This document shows, in pieces, positions 58,652 through 64,000 of a stretch of DNA of 64,000 bases. A program made the translations under genes and the position numbers. Position 1 is the stretch's first letter; every line of letters starts with the position of its first letter. This stretch comes from Pseudoalteromonas sp. MMG010 (GTDB taxonomy: Bacteria; Pseudomonadota; Gammaproteobacteria; Enterobacterales; Alteromonadaceae): assembly GCF_018100905.1 (NCBI RefSeq), contig NZ_JAGJEG010000004.1:62001-126000 (forward strand), read 5' to 3'. Under the pieces are notes generated by a model. The model was given only the letters and a program-made list of their open reading frames with translations. It was not told the DNA's origin and did no database searches.

Positions 58652-60031
58652 ATGAATAAAACACTCTCTTTGCAAGAATACTTTTCGTACTTTAAAGATA
58701 AACGGCTCATTAATATTTTTATTTTCGGCATTAGTAGTGGCTTTCCATGGGTTTTAATTGGCTCAGTTATGTCAGCTTGGCTTAAAGATGAAGGTCTTAG
58801 CCGCAGTATGATTGGGCTATTTGGCATTGTTTTTGGTGCCTATAGTATCAACTTTTTATGGTCACCATTAATTGATCGTATCAAACTACCGTTTTTATAT
58901 AAAAAGTTAGGACAGCGTCGAAGTTGGATCATATTATGCCAATGCATCATGTTTTTTGGCACTTTAATGCTCGCCGGTCTCGACATAAAAATGAACTTGG
59001 CCATCGCTGCAAGCTTAAGCTTTTTAATTGCGATAGCCTCAGCGACACAAGATATTGCAATTGATGCCTTTCGCATTGATACCCTTAATGAAAACGAGTC
59101 TCACAAAAGTACTGCAGCCGCTGCTATGGCAACATCAGGATGGTGGACCGGATATGCTTTATTAGGTGCGATCCCATTTTATATGGCAGATCTTCGCGCA
59201 ATTGATTGGCCGCAAATTTATTACTTTTTAGCTGTTATTATTCTTTTTTTAATGACTGGTGCATTATGGGCTAACGAACCTCAATCAAATCGTGAAGCAA
59301 CACATGCTAAATTAGAGCAGCAATACCTAAATAAAATAGCCACAAAGAGGCAGACCCCACTGACAAAAGTCATTGCTTGGTTAGGGGTGACAGTTATAGA
59401 CCCATTTAAAACGTTTTTTGCTAAAAATGGTGTAAAAACAGCATTAGCGTTATTAGCCTTTATATTTTTATTTAAAATTGGTGAAGCCTTTTTAGGACGA
59501 ATGTCTATTGTTTTTTATAAAGAAATTGGTTTTAGTAACAGCGATATCGCCACATTTTCTAAAGTAGGTACCGCTGTGCTTACTATTATATTTAGTTTCA
59601 TAGGAAGCCTATTCAATCAAAAATATGGCATTGTAAAAGGTCTATTCATTAGCGGTATTGCTATGGCAGCTTCTAACTTAGCATTTAGTGCTATTGCGTT
59701 AGTCGGCCCTAATTTAGGTTTATACGCGTTTGCTATCGTGATCGATGGTTTTACACAAGCTTGGTCTTTAGTTGCTATGGTCGCGTTTATATCTATGCTG
59801 TGTGATAGAGCATTCAGTGCGACACATTATGCACTTTTAGCATCACTGGGGAATTTAGGACGAACATTATTATCAAGTTATAGCGGGGTTGTAATAGATG
59901 ACTGGTTAGCTGGAAATTGGGCACTATTTTTTCTGCTGACAGCTTTAATGGTTTTACCTTCGCTTATATTTTTGTACCTTATTAAAGGCAAACTCTACCA
60001 ACTTGAAAGAAATTATCATAATAAAACATAA
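58652..60031 (+). CDS. ampG: muropeptide permease AmpG
   Basis: A 459-residue major facilitator protein with 12 predicted membrane helices. The N-terminal SGFPWVLIGSVMSAWLKDEG and SATQDIAIDAFRIDTL are characteristic of AmpG, the importer of anhydromuropeptides for cell-wall recycling. Its presence together with amgK and murU gives this genome several steps of the recycling pathway within 20 kb. A terminator-like hairpin follows. Confidence 0.9.
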   Translation: MNKTLSLQEYFSYFKDKRLINIFIFGISSGFPWVLIGSVMSAWLKDEGLSRSMIGLFGIVFGAYSINFLWSPLIDRIKLPFLYKKLGQRRSWIILCQCIMFFGTLMLAGLDIKMNLAIAASLSFLIAIASATQDIAIDAFRIDTLNENESHKSTAAAAMATSGWWTGYALLGAIPFYMADLRAIDWPQIYYFLAVIILFLMTGALWANEPQSNREATHAKLEQQYLNKIATKRQTPLTKVIAWLGVTVIDPFKTFFAKNGVKTALALLAFIFLFKIGEAFLGRMSIVFYKEIGFSNSDIATFSKVGTAVLTIIFSFIGSLFNQKYGIVKGLFISGIAMAASNLAFSAIALVGPNLGLYAFAIVIDGFTQAWSLVAMVAFISMLCDRAFSATHYALLASLGNLGRTLLSSYSGVVIDDWLAGNWALFFLLTALMVLPSLIFLYLIKGKLYQLERNYHNKT

Positions 60032-60033
60032 GT

Positions 60034-60063
60034 ATTAGGGTGTAAAAACAGCAACACCCTAAT
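60034..60063. terminator. hairpin between ampG and the XRE gene
   Basis: ATTAGGGTGT and ACACCCTAAT form a perfect 10-bp stem between two convergent genes. T-runs are short on both sides, so its strength is uncertain. Confidence 0.65.
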
Positions 60064-60070
60064 AATCTTA

Positions 60071-60310
60071 TCAACCAGCTTGTAATAACCCTAAAGCTTC
60101 GAGCGGGTCGACCTCAAGTGCAGTACAATAACGTACAAACTCAATGACATCTAAACGACGCTCCTGGTTTTCTATTTTACCAATAAAAGAGTGCGGCGTA
60201 CCCAGTACTTGTGCAAGGCTTCGCATTGTATGCCCCTTTTCATGGCGCTTAACTTTAAGCCATTTAGTTAATCTTTCGTTCTCTTGTGAAGAAACAGTCT
60301 TGCCCATCAT
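60071..60310 (-). CDS. small XRE-type helix-turn-helix regulator
   Basis: A 79-residue protein that is almost only a DNA-binding domain: HTMRSLAQVLGTPHSFIGKI is the helix-turn-helix, followed by ENQERRLDVIEFVRYC and a short Leu-rich tail. No sensor domain. Targets are unknown. AGGAGATG precedes the ATG; a second ATG one codon later is equivalent. It is convergent with ampG. Confidence 0.82.
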   Translation of the reverse strand: MMGKTVSSQENERLTKWLKVKRHEKGHTMRSLAQVLGTPHSFIGKIENQERRLDVIEFVRYCTALEVDPLEALGLLQAG

Positions 60311-60697
60311 ATAACATCTCCTACTTGATGATCTGACATACCCATTTAAAATGCAGTGAAATAAGTGTTAACCACTTAAATCAATTTGCTATTCCAATAA
60401 CAAGCTGCAATCTAATACGGCATCTTTAAGTTTATTAAAAAAGAATGAAATTTTGCCCGTCCCATTCTGAATACATTATATACTAATATACACCTGGTTA
60501 AAATTTAATTGTTTACTTTGCACTAATTAAATAAAAACTAAACCATTATTACTAATGATACTTTAATATTACATTTACTGTGCTCCTACCAGTATATATG
60601 AGATAAAAATAAAACAAGGAACACACCGTTAACATTAAAGCATCAAAACAAACAACAATAATTGCAATAAAGACAATTAAATAATATAGAGGAATTT
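60311..60697. other. intergenic region, no gene seen
   Basis: A 387-base AT-rich stretch between the XRE gene and the small membrane protein gene. No open frame of useful length, no strong hairpin and no clear operator was seen. Confidence 0.5.
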
Positions 60698-60886
60698 ATG
60701 ATTAGATTAATTTTTTTGCTTCCCATCGTTTTATGTATAGCGTGGTATTCCTTCTTAAAAATAAATAAAGTACCTGTAAAACAAGGAAAAAAAGGTTTTT
60801 TTTATATTTTAGGATTATCAGCGTTTGTATTAGGTTTTTTCATTTTAATGATACAAATAACCGAATACTCGCCTAGTGAATTCTAG
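60698..60886 (+). CDS. small two-helix membrane protein
   Basis: A 62-residue protein with two hydrophobic segments (about 3-22 and 33-54) separated by a basic loop (KVPVKQGKKG) that should face the cytoplasm. AGAGGAATTT before the ATG is a strong ribosome site, the main reason for calling it. I do not recognise a family. It stands alone in a long AT-rich region. Confidence 0.6.
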   Translation: MIRLIFLLPIVLCIAWYSFLKINKVPVKQGKKGFFYILGLSAFVLGFFILMIQITEYSPSEF

Positions 60887-61125
60887 CTAGACTAAATTTA
60901 TTCATTGCTAAAATTTAAAATTAAGGGACAAGTAAGCTAAATTTTACACGCAAGAGTGAAAACGTTTTGGGTAGTAAAAAGTATGTATGTTAAGCGATAC
61001 AACTTAAAAACCTATAACAGTAGTAATAACAATATGAATTTAAAATGACATGGCAATGAGGCGAAAGAGCAGAGTAAAAGTATAAAAAGTAATAAGGTTT
61101 AGGTTTAGTTAGAACAATTTAAAAT
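60887..61125. other. intergenic region, no gene seen
   Basis: AT-rich stretch between the small membrane protein and the hairpins that follow mdh. I see no coding frame, promoter or repeat worth naming. Confidence 0.45.
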
Positions 61126-61160
61126 GAACTGCTCATATTATTTTTTAATATAAGCAGCTC
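61126..61160 (-). repeat. long imperfect hairpin downstream of mdh
   Basis: GAACTGCTCATATTA and TAATATAAGCAGCTC pair over 15 positions with two mismatches around a 5-base T loop. It lies just past the mdh terminator and may be a back-up hairpin. Confidence 0.5.
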
Positions 61161-61165
61161 ATAAA

Positions 61166-61190
61166 GTTAGCCTACATACTTTAGGCTAAC
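61166..61190 (-). terminator. intrinsic terminator after mdh
   Basis: GTTAGCCTA and TAGGCTAAC form a perfect 9-bp stem around a 7-base loop, followed on the minus strand by TTTATG, 16 bases after the mdh stop. Confidence 0.7.
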
Positions 61191-61205
61191 ACGACACTTT
61201 GGCTA

Positions 61206-62138
61206 TTACGCCATAAAATCAACACCTTCTTTGATGTCTTTTTTAAGTGTTTCAAGCATGTCATTTTTAGCTTTTTCTTCAAATGCACTTAGCTCGCCGT
61301 AAGAAAGAATTTCTTCTACGCCGTTTTTACCTAAACGCACAGGGTGAGCGAAATACTCAGCATCGCCATTTTCAACAGCAACATAAGCGTAATCAACCAC
61401 GTCTTCACCTTGTAAGCCTTTAACTAAAGACATACAAAAACGAGCAGCAGCGGCGCCCATAGATAATGTAGCTGAACCGCCACCGGCTTTAGCATTTACT
61501 ACTTCAGTACCCGCATTTTGAATACGTGGAGTTAATGCTGCAACTTCTTCTTCAGTGAAGCTTACGCCTTCTACTTGTGAAAGTAGAGGAAGAATAGTTG
61601 TACCTGAGTGACCACCGATCACAGGAACTTTAACAGTGTCTACATCAACACCTTTAAGTTCAGCAACAAATGCTTCAGAACGAATAACATCTAATGTCGT
61701 AATACCGAATACACGGTTAGCATCGTAAGTGCCTGCTTTTTTAAATACTTCAGCAACAATTGGCACAGTACCGTTTACTGGGTTAGTGATAATACCTACT
61801 AATGCTTTAGGACAATTAGCAACAATACCTTCAGCTAACGTTTTAATGATACCTGCATTCACATTAAATAAATCAGCACGGTCCATACCTGGTTTACGTG
61901 GCATACCCGCTGGAATAAGTACAATGTCACAACCAGTTAAAGCTTGATCTAATGCATCAGCACCAAAACCCGCAACTTTAACATCTGTAGGGATGTGAGA
62001 TAGGTCAACAGCAACACCAGGAACAACTGGTGCAACATCGTAAAGTGATAATTCAGAACCAGCTGGTAAACCTGTTTTTAATAATAAAGACAACGCTTGA
62101 CCGATACCGCCTGCAGCACCTAATACAGCAACTTTCAT
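61206..62138 (-). CDS. mdh: malate dehydrogenase
   Basis: A 310-residue NAD-dependent malate dehydrogenase of the TCA cycle, the E. coli-type enzyme (312 residues). Motifs: [16 protein letters not shown] (nucleotide binding), [12 protein letters not shown] (substrate arginines), [13 protein letters not shown] [13 protein letters not shown] with the catalytic His, and [14 protein letters not shown]-type ribosome site before the ATG. It is divergent from argR (about 214 bases between starts), a conserved pairing in gammaproteobacteria. Confidence 0.97.
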   Translation of the reverse strand: MKVAVLGAAGGIGQALSLLLKTGLPAGSELSLYDVAPVVPGVAVDLSHIPTDVKVAGFGADALDQALTGCDIVLIPAGMPRKPGMDRADLFNVNAGIIKTLAEGIVANCPKALVGIITNPVNGTVPIVAEVFKKAGTYDANRVFGITTLDVIRSEAFVAELKGVDVDTVKVPVIGGHSGTTILPLLSQVEGVSFTEEEVAALTPRIQNAGTEVVNAKAGGGSATLSMGAAAARFCMSLVKGLQGEDVVDYAYVAVENGDAEYFAHPVRLGKNGVEEILSYGELSAFEEKAKNDMLETLKKDIKEGVDFMA

Positions 62139-62293
62139 TGGAATTCTCCGTAATTTGAAGATAGGAAATATTTGTGGCCCTTAAGATAATGAAATTAACG
62201 CCTAAAAACAAATTTATCCGGCTTTTTTTGCATATATTTTCGACCATAGTTTTATTCTTGCTTTATTTGCGGGGTTTAAAGGCGAACAACTGC

Positions 62294-62321
62294 TGCATAA
62301 TTATTCATTTTTGTGTATAAT
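62294..62321 (+). promoter_or_regulatory. ARG box overlapping the argR promoter
   Basis: TGCATAATTATTCA (62294-62307) differs from the ARG-box core (TGAATWWWWATTCA) in one base. A weaker half-match, TGTATAATTTTA, follows, and TATAAT at 62316-62321 is the probable -10 box. The arrangement fits autorepression of argR. Confidence 0.65.
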
Positions 62322-62352
62322 TTTACCCACAAATAATAACAAGACGAACAAT

Positions 62353-62820
62353 ATGCAACCACAAGATAAGCAAGAAGCGCTGGTAAAAGCATTTAAAGCA
62401 CTTTTAAAAGAAGAGAATTTTGGCTCTCAGGGCGAAATAGTAGAGGCATTAAAAGAACAAGGCTTTGATAATATAAGTCAAAGTAAAGTATCACGTATGT
62501 TGAGCAAGTTTGGCGCCGTGCGCACACGTAATGCCAAACAAGAAATGGTGTATTGCTTACCTGCAGAAATGGGGGTTCCAACAGCAAAAAGTCCGTTGCG
62601 TCAGCTTGTTATTGATATTATGCATAACGAAATGATGATTATAATTACCACCAGCCCAGGCGCGGCTCAATTAATAGCTCGCTTACTTGATTCTTTAGGC
62701 AAAGCTGATGGTGTATTAGGCACAATTGCTGGTGATGATACTATTTTTATTGCCCCAGCTAAAATATCTGAAATCGATATTACGTTAGAGCGAGTGCGTG
62801 TTCTTTTCGATACCGTATAA
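62353..62820 (+). CDS. argR: arginine repressor ArgR
   Basis: A 155-residue regulator, matching E. coli ArgR (156). The N-terminal winged helix includes [14 protein letters not shown] and [13 protein letters not shown]; the C-terminal hexamerisation and arginine-binding domain has [13 protein letters not shown] with the Asp pair that contacts L-arginine. It represses arginine synthesis genes. The ATG at 62353 is the normal start; the 14-codon in-frame extension upstream overlaps the promoter. Confidence 0.95.
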   Translation: MQPQDKQEALVKAFKALLKEENFGSQGEIVEALKEQGFDNISQSKVSRMLSKFGAVRTRNAKQEMVYCLPAEMGVPTAKSPLRQLVIDIMHNEMMIIITTSPGAAQLIARLLDSLGKADGVLGTIAGDDTIFIAPAKISEIDITLERVRVLFDTV

Positions 62821-62845
62821 ACTTAAAAAATAATAACAAGGCAGA

Positions 62846-63745
62846 TTATAATTGCTTTAAAAAGGTCACTGACGGGGCAAAAAAAGCGCTACCCATATCG
62901 GCTTGAGTAAAATCAAGCCAGTGATCATAACATTCAGCGGTTCCTAAGCGACTACGTAAGACTTGTTCAAAGGCATTACCTGATGATGAGCAACTGATTG
63001 ATAATAGCCCTTGTTCATATACATCCCCGTAAGGCATGCTTTGGTTAAGTAAAATAGGGTTACCTTGTTGATCTTTAATTTCACAACGTGTTGCGTGGCT
63101 AGTTTCTAACTTTTCGCTCAAAGGGCTATTGTCTAATCGCGTCCGCCCCATTATTTGCTCTTGTTCATCAAGAGACAGATGCTGCCAAATAGTTAAATCG
63201 TGTTTAAAACGCTGAACATGAATATAGCTCCCTAAATCTTCGAAAGTCCCAGGTTTATTCACTAAAGCCGTTGCTCGTTTTTGACGACCATGAGGGGTAT
63301 CCCCCCCATAAATAAAGCCATTAAAGTCACGGCCATCTAAAAATCTAAAATTGCGAATTTGCTCAACAAGCTCTACATCCGGTGTAAATAATTTTAAAAT
63401 TTGTAATGCAAGTAAATGATTTACATCTTCTCTATCAGATCGAATTTGTACAAATAAATCACAAGGTTGTGCACTCATTACATGCTCACTGTGATTTATG
63501 TTAGGAAAACTTTGTAATTGACTTGGGATAAACTCAGGCAATATATGAGGCCAATATTGCGCCCCAATCGCGACCATACACGACAGCATCGATTCAGAAA
63601 ACTGATCATTAAATTCAGCTTCTATCACACTGACATGTTTAAGCTTAGCCCGTAAGGATTCATCTTGAGCATCAAGTACGTTAAAAAACAAATGTAACCC
63701 ATGCAGGTTTGCTTCAGCACAAATTCCAGATTGCGCTTGTGCCAT
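62846..63745 (-). CDS. DyP-type peroxidase
   Basis: A 299-residue heme peroxidase of the dye-decolorising family, P-type layout like YfeX/EfeB C-terminal part. The distal Asp occurs in RFLDGRDF (GxxDG-like), then FIYGGDTPHGR; the probable proximal heme histidine is in ETSHATRCEI, and SMPYGD, FFAPS are family blocks. No signal peptide, so it is cytoplasmic. The natural substrate is unknown. AGG-type site before the ATG is weak. Single gene, convergent with argR. Confidence 0.87.
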   Translation of the reverse strand: MAQAQSGICAEANLHGLHLFFNVLDAQDESLRAKLKHVSVIEAEFNDQFSESMLSCMVAIGAQYWPHILPEFIPSQLQSFPNINHSEHVMSAQPCDLFVQIRSDREDVNHLLALQILKLFTPDVELVEQIRNFRFLDGRDFNGFIYGGDTPHGRQKRATALVNKPGTFEDLGSYIHVQRFKHDLTIWQHLSLDEQEQIMGRTRLDNSPLSEKLETSHATRCEIKDQQGNPILLNQSMPYGDVYEQGLLSISCSSSGNAFEQVLRSRLGTAECYDHWLDFTQADMGSAFFAPSVTFLKQL

Positions 63746-64000
63746 GATTAATCCTTAGCTAATTAATACACCTAATAAAACGTATTTGTTATATTAAGTG
63801 TTGAGGTTTTATTTTTATTATTCCTAGCCTTAAAAAATAAAGCGTGCGGGTTATACAAAAAGTACACTATTAAAATGATGAATATCGTTAGCTAAACATC
63901 GCAGTAACGCAGCTAACAAACAGCGCTAATTATTTATACGCCATAATATCATTCAGCCATTGTTAATATTGCTTGTAAGTATATGCCCTGAGCTAGAAGC
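63746..64000. other. intergenic region at the window end, no gene seen
   Basis: The last 255 bases are AT-rich. I see no open frame or RNA gene that can be supported. Confidence 0.4.

Overview
The window is a 64 kb piece of a low-GC gammaproteobacterial chromosome. Gene content and order point to the Alteromonadales, most likely Pseudoalteromonas: the DUF4426-rdgB-hemW run, amgK-murU divergent from lptD-surA-pdxA-rsmA-apaG-apaH, folA beside obgE-rpmA-rplU divergent from ispB, fabV next to bolA, and mdh divergent from argR. The genus is inferred from synteny and protein character, not from a database search. I saw no rRNA, tRNA, CRISPR array, prophage or complete insertion sequence.

Layout. 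1-9.5 kb: end of a YggT protein, DUF4426, rdgB, hemW, a DUF885 lipoprotein, a SIMPL protein, a PatZ-type ligase/acetyltransferase and a voltage-gated K+ channel. 9.5-14 kb: one 1500-residue sensor (propeller, PAS, degenerate GGDEF, intact EAL). 14-19.5 kb: GNAT, DUF3283-like and DUF1289 genes, an acyltransferase, then a metal-efflux operon (ZntR-like MerR regulator plus a cysteine-rich permease) with a recognisable MerR-type promoter, a D-2-hydroxyacid dehydrogenase and a DUF3192 lipoprotein. 19.5-24.1 kb: a hybrid histidine kinase overlapping a response-regulator diguanylate cyclase.

24.4-33 kb is the accessory-looking part: a Cu/Ag efflux operon on the minus strand (Met/His/Cys-rich exported protein, DUF411 protein, TolC-family channel, CusB-like adaptor, CusA pump, frameshifted Met/His-rich peptide gene, terminator). 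It is flanked by a decayed czcA-type pump remnant, an attC-like hairpin and an unrecognised ORF. CusA keeps the three methionines of the E. coli metal path. The CusB-like adaptor carries two CusF-like domains, of which only the first keeps the copper ligands.

33-64 kb is mostly core: rapA, rluA, a DUF3530 protein, djlA, murU, amgK, lptD to apaH, a chemotaxis receptor, DUF3718, folA, obgE, rpmA, rplU, ispB, fabV, bolA, an AlkB homologue, rlmG, yajG, a cyclophilin, ampG, a small XRE regulator, a small membrane protein, mdh, argR and a DyP-type peroxidase. Regulatory signals that can be read directly include a MerR-family operator, an ARG box before argR, a structured leader directly before rplU, a FadR-like palindrome before fabV, and about a dozen intrinsic terminators. 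Themes that recur are cell-envelope biogenesis and recycling (lptD, surA, amgK, murU, ampG), metal export and c-di-GMP signalling. I found no clearly new multi-gene system; the best leads are the remodelled Cus operon and its flanks, the rplU leader and the fabV palindrome.
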